Shown: positions 5,487 through 12,684, counted from the first letter of the stretch. The stretch is DNA of 14,621 bases from Propionibacteriaceae bacterium (GCA_031254155.1 JAIRVA010000269.1:1-14621), one strand, 5' to 3'. Made by a program: numbers and translations. The notes: a model not told the origin generated them from the letters alone.

Positions 5487-7010
5487 GTGACTGAGAGCGA
5501 TACCCCCGACGTTTTTGAGCTGGCCGACCTGAGCGAGCAGATGCGGTTCCGCCTGGACAAGCGGGCCCGGCTGCTGGAGGCGGGTACGCCGCCGTACCCC
5601 GTGACCGTCCCGCGTACCCACTCCCTCAAGGCAGTACGTGAGCAGTGGGGGTTTCTCGCCGCGGGTGAGGAAACCCACGATGTCGTCGGCATCGCCGGCC
5701 GGGTCATCTTCCTCCGCAACACGGGCAAACTCTGTTTTGCGACCCTCCAAGGGGGGTTCAACGCGGAGACGACCGGCGAGCGGCTCCAGGTCATGGTGTC
5801 GCTGGCGGAGGTCGGCGAGCAGCGCCTGGCCGACTGGAAGGCCGGGGTTGACCTGGGCGACTTCATCGAGGTCACCGGCCGGGTCATCGCGTCGAAGCGC
5901 GGCGAGCTTTCCGTCCTGGCGACCGCCTGGGTGATGGCGTCCAAGGCGCTGCGCCCCCTCCCCGTACTTCATAAGGGCTTGTCAGAAGAGACACGAGTCC
6001 GGCAGCGGTACGCCGACCTGGTGGTACGCCCGGAGTCCCGCGACATGGTTCGGTTGCGCGCGGCGGTCATGCGGTCGCTCCGCGACACTCTGGATCGGGC
6101 GGGATTCCTGGAGATCGAGACCCCGATCCTGCAGCTCATCCACGGCGGCGCGGCGGCGCGCCCCTTCCGGACCCACCTCAACGCCTTCGACACGCCGATG
6201 ACGATGCGGATCGCACTGGAGCTGTACCTCAAGCGCGCGATGGTCGGCGGCGCGGACCGGGTGTACGAGATCGGGCGTATCTTCCGCAACGAGGGCATCG
6301 ACTCCGCACACTCGGCCGAATTCTCCATGCTTGAGTTCTACGCGGCCTGGGAGGACCAGACCGGCGTCGCCAACCTCACGCGGGAGGTGATCCAGCGGGC
6401 GGCGGACGCGGCGCTCGGGCGGCGGTACGTGTCCCACCAAGAGACGGACATCGACCTTGACGGCGAGTGGCGCTGGGCGAAGTTCTACGACCTGGTGTCG
6501 GCGGCGGTCGGCGAGACGGTGACGGTCGAGACCGGTCTGGAGGAGCTGTGGCGGTACGCGGACGAGCGCGGGATCACGTACGACCCCAAGCTCGGCGAAG
6601 GCAAGATGGCGATGGAACTGTACTCCGAGCTGGTCGAGCCGACCCTCATCCAGCCAACGTTCGTGTTTGACTACCCGGCCATCGCGCAGCCCCTTGCCCG
6701 CCCGCACCGCGACGACCCGCGCCTGGTCGAGGCGTGGGACCTGATCATCGGCGGCGTCGAGCGGGGAACGGGCTTCTCCGAGCTGATCGACCCCGTCATC
6801 CAGCGCGAGCGCCTGGTCGAGCAGTCGCTCAAGGCCGCCGGCGGCGACCCCGAGGCCATGCAACTCGACGAGGACTTCCTGCGCGCCCTCGAGTTCGGCG
6901 CCCCCCCGATGGGCGGCGTCGGCGTCGGCATCGACCGGTTGTTGATGCTCCTCACGGGTACGGGCATCCGGGAGACCATCCTGTTCCCGCTGCTCCGCCC
7001 GGCGGGGTGA
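5487..7010 (+). CDS. lysS: Lysine--tRNA ligase (class II)
   Basis: This enzyme charges tRNA-Lys with lysine in the cytoplasm. The 507 aa are the normal length for bacterial class II LysRS. An N-terminal OB-fold anticodon-binding domain (about 65-150, with VVGIAGRVIFLRNTGKLCFATLQ) precedes the catalytic domain. Class II motif 1 is FLEIETPIL (207-215), followed by HGGAAARPFRTHLNAFD. Motif 2 is RVYEIGRIFRNEGID with HSAEFSMLEFY, and motif 3 is GVGVGIDRLLMLLTG near the C-terminus. The usual HNPEFT reads HSAEFS, and HGGAAARPF is the typical LysRS signature. GTG 5487 (VTESDTPDVF) lacks a ribosome binding site but sits at leaderless distance from TAGTCT. The gene follows the DUF4032 gene after 136 nt containing a hairpin, and appears to be transcribed separately. 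Confidence 0.97.
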   Translation: MTESDTPDVFELADLSEQMRFRLDKRARLLEAGTPPYPVTVPRTHSLKAVREQWGFLAAGEETHDVVGIAGRVIFLRNTGKLCFATLQGGFNAETTGERLQVMVSLAEVGEQRLADWKAGVDLGDFIEVTGRVIASKRGELSVLATAWVMASKALRPLPVLHKGLSEETRVRQRYADLVVRPESRDMVRLRAAVMRSLRDTLDRAGFLEIETPILQLIHGGAAARPFRTHLNAFDTPMTMRIALELYLKRAMVGGADRVYEIGRIFRNEGIDSAHSAEFSMLEFYAAWEDQTGVANLTREVIQRAADAALGRRYVSHQETDIDLDGEWRWAKFYDLVSAAVGETVTVETGLEELWRYADERGITYDPKLGEGKMAMELYSELVEPTLIQPTFVFDYPAIAQPLARPHRDDPRLVEAWDLIIGGVERGTGFSELIDPVIQRERLVEQSLKAAGGDPEAMQLDEDFLRALEFGAPPMGGVGVGIDRLLMLLTGTGIRETILFPLLRPAG

Positions 7011-7011
7011 G

Positions 7012-7061
7012 CGTGATAGGGCGTGTTTCCGCGGCATCATATCGCCACATCACACCCGCTG
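7012..7061. repeat. 50-bp palindromic direct repeat, copy 1 (left of the toxin-antitoxin block)
   Basis: Beginning 2 nt after the lysS stop, this segment matches 9115-9164 at about 39 of 50 positions in the same orientation. Shared blocks include GCGGCATCAT, CGCCA, ATCAC and CCCGCTG. The palindromic core is degenerate here and perfect in copy 2. Confidence 0.75.
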
Positions 7062-7076
7062 ATGGTATCAGACGTG

Positions 7077-7085
7077 TGGTACTAT
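7077..7085 (+). promoter_or_regulatory. Extended -10 of a leaderless vapBC promoter
   Basis: TG-G-TACTAT forms an extended -10 whose last base is 7 nt before ATG 7093. TGAT-GGT-ATCA (7060-7070) just upstream is a small palindrome that an RHH antitoxin could bind for autoregulation. Confidence 0.5.
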
Positions 7086-7092
7086 GTATGGC

Positions 7093-7320
7093 ATGGTAAA
7101 GACGACGCTGTATCTGCCCGACGACCTGAAGCGCGGGGTCGAGCGGGCCGCTCGACAGAAGCAGATCTCCGAGGCGGAGATGATTCGTACCGCGATTGCC
7201 GACGCTCTCGTCCAGCTCGAACGACCCAAGCCGGTCGGGGGATTCCTCACGGGGGAGTGGGAGGCCGTCGACTGGAATACCAACGACTGGCTGGAAGGGT
7301 TTGGCGACGATGATCGTTGA
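7093..7320 (+). CDS. vapB: Ribbon-helix-helix (CopG/VapB-type) antitoxin
   Basis: The 75-aa protein begins MVKTTLYLPDDLK, a typical RHH DNA-binding beta strand and helix. A second helix follows (ISEAEMIRTAIADALVQL, about 25-42), then an acidic, Trp-rich tail (WEAVDWNTNDWLEGFGDDD) of the kind that wraps the toxin. The known role of such proteins is to neutralise the PIN toxin and repress the shared promoter. ATG 7093 was chosen over ATG 7084 because it lies at leaderless distance from TACTAT and gives the family N-terminus; neither has a ribosome binding site. Its 3' end overlaps the toxin gene by 11 bases, which implies translational coupling. The symbol is by family and context only. Confidence 0.88.
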   Translation: MVKTTLYLPDDLKRGVERAARQKQISEAEMIRTAIADALVQLERPKPVGGFLTGEWEAVDWNTNDWLEGFGDDDR

Positions 7321-7717
7321 CACAAATGTGTTGTTGGCTTTTTTTCACCCAAAGGAGCAGTACCACGAGGTAGTTTCGGAGTTCTTGTCCCACGTGTCAG
7401 AGCCGTTGGTCGTGTCACCGTACGTGATCGCCGAACTGGACTACCTCGTACTCACCCGGTGCGGGGTGCGCGACGAGATCGCGGCGCTGCGGGCCTTGCT
7501 GGGGCCGGCGTGGGAGATCGCCAAGGTGACGGATGCCCAGTTGGTGGCGGCCACGGATCTGGTGGAGAAGTACGCTGACCTGCGCCTCGGCCTGACGGAC
7601 GCGGTGAACATCACTGTAGCCGACGCGTACCGGACCCGCCGGATCGCCACCCTGGACCACCGGCACTACCGGGCCGTGACGTTCCCCGACGGTACGGCGG
7701 TCGAGATCGTGCCCTAG
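7310..7717 (+). CDS. vapC: PIN-domain ribonuclease toxin (VapC-like)
   Basis: The 135-aa PIN-domain protein has all four acidic residues expected to bind metal: D4 (MIVDTN), E42 (IAELDY), D97 (LTDA) and D116 (TLDHRHY). It is therefore predicted to be an intact endoribonuclease; family members often cleave tRNA or rRNA, but the target here is unknown. ATG 7310 lies inside the antitoxin gene, with GGAAGGG (7293-7299) 10 nt upstream. The TAG stop overlaps the stop of the convergent ATPase gene within one CTAG. Such pairs act in plasmid or island stabilisation, phage defence or growth control. The neighbouring ATPase and bracketing repeats fit an accessory block. Confidence 0.9.
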   Translation: MIVDTNVLLAFFHPKEQYHEVVSEFLSHVSEPLVVSPYVIAELDYLVLTRCGVRDEIAALRALLGPAWEIAKVTDAQLVAATDLVEKYADLRLGLTDAVNITVADAYRTRRIATLDHRHYRAVTFPDGTAVEIVP

Positions 7718-9018
7718 ACCGTGCCGATGCTCCCCAGCCCGTACAGTGGCAGGTCCACCAACCGCCCGTGGGCCGCGTACGGTGCCAGTGACGAGCGAAC
7801 CAGGCGATCCGGCGCGTACTTCCCGTCGTAGACGCCCAGGCTCTTCGACTTGAGGTTGAGGCTGGACCTGACCTCGACGGGGACGATGTCGCGCTCCCGC
7901 TGGACGACGAAATCCACCTCCGCGGTCCCGCCGTCGTTGGTCCAGTAGTGGGGGGTACGACCGGTGGCGGCCACCAGTGCCGTCGCGGCGTACTGCTCCG
8001 TCAGGCTGCCCCGGAACTCGGTGAACAACCGGTCGCCCTCGATGACTGCGGGGGCACCGAGTCCGGCGAGCGCCCCGAGGAGCCCGACATCCACGAGGTA
8101 GAGCTTGAACGCGGACTCGTCCACGTACTCCCGCAGCGGCAGGCGCGGGACGGATACCCGCGTGACGTGGTGGACGACGCCGGCCTGGGTGAGCCATTCG
8201 ATCGCGGCCAGGTGAGTCCGGGCCCGCGCACCGGGACCCAGTTCGCCGTACGCGAACCGCCGTTCCCGCGCGAGCTGGCCCGGGATGGACGCCCAGACGG
8301 CGCGGAGGCGGGGGACCTCACCGATGGGCGCGTGCTTGGAGAAGTCTCGGTCGTACGCTCGCAGGATAGCCTCGTGGATTGCCCGCGCCGTACCGTAGTC
8401 GCGCGTGGAGGCGTACGAACTGACCGCTTCGGGCATCCCGCCGACGAAACAATAGTCGCGGAGCAGCGTGATCAGGCGGTCGTGGAACGGGGCGAGGAAA
8501 ACCCAGTCAGGTGGACCATTCGGGTCCAGGGCGTCGGCCAGGCCCGCCTCGCCGAGGGCGCGCAGGAACTCGGTGAACGACAGCGGGCCGATGTCCAGGA
8601 AGTTCACCTTGCCGACGGGGAACGACGAGTCCTGGTGCAGCGCGACCCCCAACAGTGAGCCAGCGCCGGCGATATGGTGGCCAGGCGCCTGCTCGCCGAC
8701 GTACTTCAGGGCCGTGAGCGCACGCGGGCAGGCCTGGATTTCGTCGAGGATGATGAGGGTACGGCCGGGAACAATGGGCGTGGCGGTCGCCACCTGGAGT
8801 TGGCTGAGGATCCGGGAGACGTCGATGTCACCGTCGAAGATCGTACAGAGCGAGGGGTTGGCCTCGAAGTCGATGTACGCAACATTGTCGTACTCCGCAC
8901 ACCCGAAGGCCCGCATCAGCCAGGTCTTGCCCACCTGCCGGGCACCCTCCAGCAGAAGCGGCTTGCGCTGGGCCGAGGTCTTCCAGGCCCGAAGCCTTGT
9001 CATCACGTCGCGGTCCAT
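7714..9018 (-). CDS. AAA_14 / DUF4143 family ATPase
   Basis: This 434-aa protein has the classic AAA_14 plus DUF4143 layout. Walker A is GARQVGKT (25-32), Walker B is TLIILDE (87-93), and AGAGSLLGVAL (117-127) is the sensor region. FVGGMPEAV in the middle and AEVDFVVQRERDIVPVEVRSS near the C-terminus form a PD-(D/E)xK-like motif whose final Lys is Arg. The family is widespread and mobile, and its cellular role is not settled. ATG 9018 (MDRDVMTRL) fits the family start and has TACAAT 6 nt upstream. The frame stays open upstream to about 9384, but that part reads through repeats and is not protein-like. It converges on vapC with a 4-base overlap. Confidence 0.92.
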   Translation of the reverse strand: MDRDVMTRLRAWKTSAQRKPLLLEGARQVGKTWLMRAFGCAEYDNVAYIDFEANPSLCTIFDGDIDVSRILSQLQVATATPIVPGRTLIILDEIQACPRALTALKYVGEQAPGHHIAGAGSLLGVALHQDSSFPVGKVNFLDIGPLSFTEFLRALGEAGLADALDPNGPPDWVFLAPFHDRLITLLRDYCFVGGMPEAVSSYASTRDYGTARAIHEAILRAYDRDFSKHAPIGEVPRLRAVWASIPGQLARERRFAYGELGPGARARTHLAAIEWLTQAGVVHHVTRVSVPRLPLREYVDESAFKLYLVDVGLLGALAGLGAPAVIEGDRLFTEFRGSLTEQYAATALVAATGRTPHYWTNDGGTAEVDFVVQRERDIVPVEVRSSLNLKSKSLGVYDGKYAPDRLVRSSLAPYAAHGRLVDLPLYGLGSIGTV

Positions 9019-9024
9019 GCTCCG

Positions 9025-9030
9025 ATTGTA
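9025..9030 (-). promoter_or_regulatory. -10 box of the ATPase gene promoter
   Basis: On the minus strand TACAAT is 6 nt from the ATG at 9018, giving a leaderless transcript. The palindrome CCAAA-C-TTTGG (9042-9052) and the 32-bp tandem repeats sit directly upstream, where a repressor or activator could bind. Confidence 0.5.
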
Positions 9031-9039
9031 AGCCCTCCC

Positions 9040-9103
9040 TGCCAAACTTTGGTACGAAAAATTGGCGCGAATGCCAGAGATTGGGCCGAAAAATTGGCAG
9101 ACG
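9040..9103. repeat. 32-bp tandem duplication upstream of the ATPase gene
   Basis: Units 9040-9071 and 9072-9103 both start TGCCA and share CGAAAAATTGGC at the same offset (9055-9066 and 9087-9098). The shared sequence between is imperfect. Each unit is partly self-complementary (TGCCA/TTGGC, CCAAA/TTTGG). Confidence 0.8.
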
Positions 9104-9114
9104 CGGTCGGTCTC

Positions 9115-9164
9115 CATGATGGGGCGGACTTTGGCGGCATCATGCCGCCAAATCACGCCCGCTG
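9115..9164. repeat. 50-bp palindromic direct repeat, copy 2 (right of the toxin-antitoxin/ATPase block)
   Basis: The core TTTGGCGGCAT-C-ATGCCGCCAAA (9130-9152) is a perfect 11-bp palindrome with one central base. The 50-bp segment is about 78% identical to 7012-7061 in the same orientation. Together with the tandem repeat and the operator, it fills most of the 350-base divergent gap between the ATPase and transporter genes. Confidence 0.8.
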
Positions 9165-9227
9165 TCGTCTGATGAGTCCAGAGCGGGTGACTAGTAGCAA
9201 AAACTTTCGTGGTTGCACCGTACATGT

Positions 9228-9246
9228 CGTACGAAATTTTCGTACG
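9228..9246. promoter_or_regulatory. Candidate operator for the sugar transporter operon
   Basis: CGTACGAAA-T-TTTCGTACG is a perfect 9-bp palindrome with one central base, about 120 bp upstream of the lipoprotein gene and inside an AT-richer stretch. No regulator gene is adjacent. A related half-site, GGTACGAAAA, occurs at 9051-9060. Confidence 0.5.
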
Positions 9247-9295
9247 GGGTGGATTCTTTATCATTCCGTGACCAAGACGTTGCCTATGGACGATG

Positions 9296-9301
9296 TAATC
9301 T
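9296..9301 (+). promoter_or_regulatory. Possible -10 box of the sugar transporter operon
   Basis: TAATCT lies about 68 nt upstream of the ATG. No -35 is present at a normal distance, so this is a weak call. Confidence 0.3.
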
Positions 9302-9368
9302 AAGGCCAGGGCCCTCCACGATGTTCGAGGCGCCCATATCACATCAGTTTTCTGTAAGGAGTAACAGA

Positions 9369-10694
9369 ATGAATCGTATGGCAAAGGTATCCGTGGTTGC
9401 GGTGGCCTGCGCCGCCAGCCTCGCGCTTGCGAGCTGCGGAAGCAGTAACCCCGGCAGCACGGGTAGTGGCGCTGCGGCGCCGACCACGGGTGGGGCTGCC
9501 ACCTCTTCTGGTGAGCAAGTCACAATGGAACTATGGCACAACGGGACCGGCGAAAAGGGACCGGCGGTCTTTGAGAAAGCCGTCTCCGACTTTGAGGCCG
9601 CCCACTCGAACGTCAAGATCAACATCACCATCGTCCAGAACGAGGACTTCGACGGCAAGCTGCAGACGGCTATGGCTGGCGGCACCACCCCCGACATCTT
9701 CCTGCAGCGTGGCGGCGGCAAGCTGAACGACCAGGTGAAGGCTGATCAGGTCATGGACATCACCAGCCTCATCGATCCCCAGGTCAAGAGCGAGATCGGT
9801 GGCAACTGGGCGCTTGAGACGCTGGACAGCAAGATCTACGCCGTCCCGATGTCGCTGCAGCCCGAGGGCTTCTGGTACAGCGGTAACCTGTTCAAGGACG
9901 CCGGTGTCGATGCCAAGTCGATCACGGACATGACGTCACTCAGTGCCGCCGTTGACAAGCTGAAAGCCAGCAGCAAGTCGGCCATTTCCCTTGGTGGCAA
10001 GGATGCCTGGCCGGCCGCCCACTGGTTCTACCAGTTCGCGCTGCGCCAGTGCTCGAAGGATGTCATTCAGGGCCTCGTTGGCGCTCAGAACTTCGACGAT
10101 CCCTGCTGGCTGGCCGCTTTGCAGTCGCTCGCCGACTTCGCCAAGACGGAACCATTCAACTCGGGCTTCCTGACCACCGCCGCCCAGCAGGGCGCTGGCT
10201 CGTCCGCTGGTATGGTCGCCAACTACCAGGCCGCCATGGAACTCATGGGTGCGTGGGAAGTGGGCGTCATTGGTGGCCTGACCCCCGACAAGAAGAACCT
10301 GCCTGACCTGGGCTTCTTCCCCTTCCCGAAGGTCGACGGCGGCAAGGGTGACCAGGCGGCCATGATGGCCGGTGCCGACGCGTACTCGTGCTCCATCAAG
10401 GCGCCGAAGGAATGCGCAGACTTCCTGAACTTCCTGGGTGCGAAGGCCCAGCAGGAAGGCTTCTCCGAGGCGTTCAGCCAGATCCCGGCGAACAGCACCG
10501 CTTCCGGCAAGGTGACCGATCCCGCGCTGAAGGCTGCCGCCGACGCGCTGGCCAAGTCCCCGTACACGGTTCTGTGGATTGACAGCGCGCTTGGTCAGGA
10601 CACCGGTAACGCTGTCAACGCCGCCGTCGTCGCGCTCCTCGCGGGCAGCGCCGACCCGGCTGCCGCTCTGGCCCAGATGCAGAAGGCCTTCTAG
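9369..10694 (+). CDS. Sugar ABC transporter substrate-binding lipoprotein (CUT1 family)
   Basis: This 441-aa protein is an extracytoplasmic sugar-binding lipoprotein. The N-terminus has Arg/Lys, a hydrophobic stretch and the lipobox LASC with lipidated C23, then a Ser/Gly/Ala/Thr-rich linker (24-48). The mature part begins VTMELWHNGTGEKG and continues with FEAAHSNVKINI and MAGGTTPDIFLQRGGG, typical of MalE-like family 1 binding proteins. Two Cys pairs (C228/C246 and the pair in SCSIKAPKEC) could be disulfides. ATG 9369 has AAGGAG (ending 9361) 7 nt upstream; ATG 9378 is an alternative. The first permease gene starts 4 nt after the stop. Substrate is not certain; xylo- or gluco-oligosaccharide is plausible by family. 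Composition differs from neighbouring genes. Confidence 0.92.
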   Translation: MNRMAKVSVVAVACAASLALASCGSSNPGSTGSGAAAPTTGGAATSSGEQVTMELWHNGTGEKGPAVFEKAVSDFEAAHSNVKINITIVQNEDFDGKLQTAMAGGTTPDIFLQRGGGKLNDQVKADQVMDITSLIDPQVKSEIGGNWALETLDSKIYAVPMSLQPEGFWYSGNLFKDAGVDAKSITDMTSLSAAVDKLKASSKSAISLGGKDAWPAAHWFYQFALRQCSKDVIQGLVGAQNFDDPCWLAALQSLADFAKTEPFNSGFLTTAAQQGAGSSAGMVANYQAAMELMGAWEVGVIGGLTPDKKNLPDLGFFPFPKVDGGKGDQAAMMAGADAYSCSIKAPKECADFLNFLGAKAQQEGFSEAFSQIPANSTASGKVTDPALKAAADALAKSPYTVLWIDSALGQDTGNAVNAAVVALLAGSADPAAALAQMQKAF

Positions 10695-10698
10695 TGCC

Positions 10699-11709
10699 AT
10701 GAGCGAAACCTCATCGGCGGCCACGGCCGCCCCGGAGGTTGAGCTCGACTGGAGTATTGAGTCTGAGGGTGGCAGTGTCGTGCTGCCACCCTCAGCGTAC
10801 GTCCGGCCTAGGCGCAACCACGTCCGGCGGAATCTGGAGATCATCATCCTCGCCGGTCCCGCCATTCTCCTCTTCCTCATGTTCGTCATCGCCCCGGTGA
10901 TCGTGGCCCTCTACTACAGTTTCTACAAGTGGAAGGGCTTCGGGCCGACGAACGCCGATAACTTTGTCGGACTTGACAACTACAAGTGGACCCTCACCAA
11001 CCCGGAGTTCTGGGGAGCGGTGGGGCACAACGGCATCATCATGGTGTTGTCGCTCGTCATGCAGGGGCCGCTGGCCATTCTGGTGGCTCTGCTGTTGAAC
11101 CAGAAGATGCGGGGCCGGTCGTTGATCCGCGTGCTGATCTTCGTACCGTACGTCATCTCGGAAGCCATCGTTGGCATCGGGATGTTCCTGATGTTGCAGG
11201 ACGAAGGCGCCTTGAACAAGCTGCTCGGCCTTCACGTCGGCTGGCTCTCGAACCCCAAGGTCGCCATGTGGACCTTGATGTTCATCTTGACCTGGAAGTA
11301 CCTGGGCTTTGCCATCATCTTGATGCTGGCGGGCCTACAGGGTATCCCGGAGGAACTCTCCGAAGCCGCCGCCGTCGACGGCGCGACCTTCTGGCAGATC
11401 CAGTGGCACATCATGCTGCCGCTGCTGAAACCGACGATCAAGGTCTGGGGCTTCCTGTCGATCATTGGTGCGATGCAACTCTTCGACTTGGTGTACGTGA
11501 TTTGGGGGCAGTACATCGCCACCACCGCCGGGGTCTCGACCATGGCGTGGTTTATGGCGGCCAATGGCCGGTTGTCCGGTCAACTCGGTCGCGGCTCGGC
11601 GATCGCGATCATCGTTTTCATCCTCTCGCTCGTCGTGGCCATGATTTACCAGCGGTGGGTCCTGAACCGTGACACCGAAGGCGCGCTCACGGAGAAGGAG
11701 GAAGACTGA
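10699..11709 (+). CDS. Sugar ABC transporter permease (MalF-like, CUT1)
   Basis: The 336-aa inner-membrane permease has about six membrane segments, the first at roughly 47-73 (IIILAGPAILLFLMFVIAPVIVALYYSF). The EAA loop that contacts the ATPase is SEAAAVDGATFWQIQWHIMLPLLKP (about 221-245). An unusually long hydrophilic N-terminus of about 45 residues precedes the first helix. The ATG is 4 nt after the lipoprotein gene's stop and has no strong ribosome binding site, so translation is probably coupled. Codons 22-33 encode a strong hairpin (10763-10795). The 3' end overlaps the second permease gene by one base (TGATG). With its partner it would form the channel; the ATPase must come from elsewhere. 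Confidence 0.93.
   Translation: MSETSSAATAAPEVELDWSIESEGGSVVLPPSAYVRPRRNHVRRNLEIIILAGPAILLFLMFVIAPVIVALYYSFYKWKGFGPTNADNFVGLDNYKWTLTNPEFWGAVGHNGIIMVLSLVMQGPLAILVALLLNQKMRGRSLIRVLIFVPYVISEAIVGIGMFLMLQDEGALNKLLGLHVGWLSNPKVAMWTLMFILTWKYLGFAIILMLAGLQGIPEELSEAAAVDGATFWQIQWHIMLPLLKPTIKVWGFLSIIGAMQLFDLVYVIWGQYIATTAGVSTMAWFMAANGRLSGQLGRGSAIAIIVFILSLVVAMIYQRWVLNRDTEGALTEKEED
10763..10795 (+). promoter_or_regulatory. Strong RNA hairpin inside the first permease gene
   Basis: CTGAGGGTGGCAG (10763-10775) and CTGCCACCCTCAG (10783-10795) form a perfect 13-bp stem with a 7-nt loop, about 70 nt after the lipoprotein stop. It probably protects the lipoprotein mRNA 3' end or limits read-through. No T-tract follows, so full termination is unlikely. 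Confidence 0.7.
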
Positions 11710-12593
11710 TGTCGAAGGTCAAAGTTGTCAATAAGCAGACGGGTGCTGTCCTCAAGGCCACACCCAAGGACGGTGGCTGGGGCCATCCGGCCATCTACTT
11801 CATCGCGTTGTGCATCATCGCAGTCTGCCTCGCCCCGGTGCTTTACATCATCGTGAACGGCTTCCGCGATAACTCGCAGATGACCCTCAACCCGTCCGGC
11901 TGGCCGAATCCATGGGTCCCTGGCAACTACGGTGCCGTTGTCACGGGCAGGATCGGGATGTTCTGGCGTCAGGCCTGGAACTCGACGTACATCGCGCTCA
12001 TCACCGTCGTCTTGGTCATCGTCTTGGGCGTCATGACGAGCTTCGTTCTTGCCCGCTACAAGTTCAAGATGCGGGGTGCGATCTACCTGTTGTTCGCCTC
12101 CGGCCTGATGTTCCCCCTGTCGGTGGCCATCACGCCGTTGTACATTATGATGATCAAGACGCACCTCGCCGGTTCGGCGTTGAGCGTCATTCTGCCGCAG
12201 GTCGCCTTCGGCTTGCCGCAGACTATCATCATCCTGACGCCCTTCCTGGCGGCGATCCCGATGGAAATCGAGGAAGCCGCGTTCGTGGATGGGTGTTCGC
12301 GCCTCGGATTCTTCTTCCGTATGGTGGTACCGCTGTCGATGCCTGGGGTTATCACAGTCGCCATCCTGAACTTCGTCGGATCGTGGAACAGCTACATGTT
12401 GCCGTTGTACATGCTAACTGACGAGTCACAGTACACACTGCCCTTGGGGGTTCAGATGTTCTCATCTGCCCATTCGCAGGAAACCGCGCAGATCCTGGCG
12501 TTCACGTCACTGGCCATGATACCGGCGCTCATCTTCTTCTCCCTCTTCGAGAAGAAGATCGTCGGTGGTCTGACTGGGGCTGTCAAGGGGTAG
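11709..12593 (+). CDS. Sugar ABC transporter permease (MalG-like, CUT1)
   Basis: The 294-aa second permease of the transporter has about six membrane segments, the first at about 27-50. Its EAA loop is EEAAFVDGCSRLGFFFRMVVPLSMPG (about 188-213). The C-terminus, FSLFEKKIVGGLTGAVKG, is the usual ending of MalG-type permeases. The ATG shares its A with the upstream TGA, and GGAGG (11697-11701) precedes it, so it is translated in step with the first permease. It is the last gene of the operon; a GC-rich terminator hairpin begins 12 nt after the stop. No ATPase or glycosidase gene follows, which is common where a single MsiK-like ATPase serves several CUT1 importers. Confidence 0.95.
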   Translation: MSKVKVVNKQTGAVLKATPKDGGWGHPAIYFIALCIIAVCLAPVLYIIVNGFRDNSQMTLNPSGWPNPWVPGNYGAVVTGRIGMFWRQAWNSTYIALITVVLVIVLGVMTSFVLARYKFKMRGAIYLLFASGLMFPLSVAITPLYIMMIKTHLAGSALSVILPQVAFGLPQTIIILTPFLAAIPMEIEEAAFVDGCSRLGFFFRMVVPLSMPGVITVAILNFVGSWNSYMLPLYMLTDESQYTLPLGVQMFSSAHSQETAQILAFTSLAMIPALIFFSLFEKKIVGGLTGAVKG

Positions 12594-12604
12594 TTTTCTC
12601 TCTC

Positions 12605-12645
12605 CCGTCTGCCCGTCGTGCGTGAGTACGGCGGGCAGACGGCGT
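12605..12645 (+). terminator. Terminator of the sugar transporter operon
   Basis: CCGTCTGCCCGTCGT (12605-12619) pairs with ACGGCGGGCAGACGG (12628-12642) over 15 bp with one G-U and an 8-nt loop. A short CGTTTG follows, so the T-tract is weak but the stem is very stable. Confidence 0.75.
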
Positions 12646-12684
12646 TTGGGGGCAGTACGTGTCGTCAGCGGACGACGGCTGTTG

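Noticed and set aside
5982..7040. 352-codon minus-strand open frame
   Set aside because: It is the mirror of lysS, whose class II motifs are all present on the plus strand.
7948..8658. 236-codon plus-strand open frame inside the ATPase region
   Set aside because: It is antisense to the ATPase gene and lacks any motif.
9019..9384. Upstream extension of the ATPase frame to an ATG near 9384
   Set aside because: The added sequence translates repeats and the divergent promoter region, gives no known domain, and the family start (MDRDVMTRL) has a good -10 at leaderless distance.
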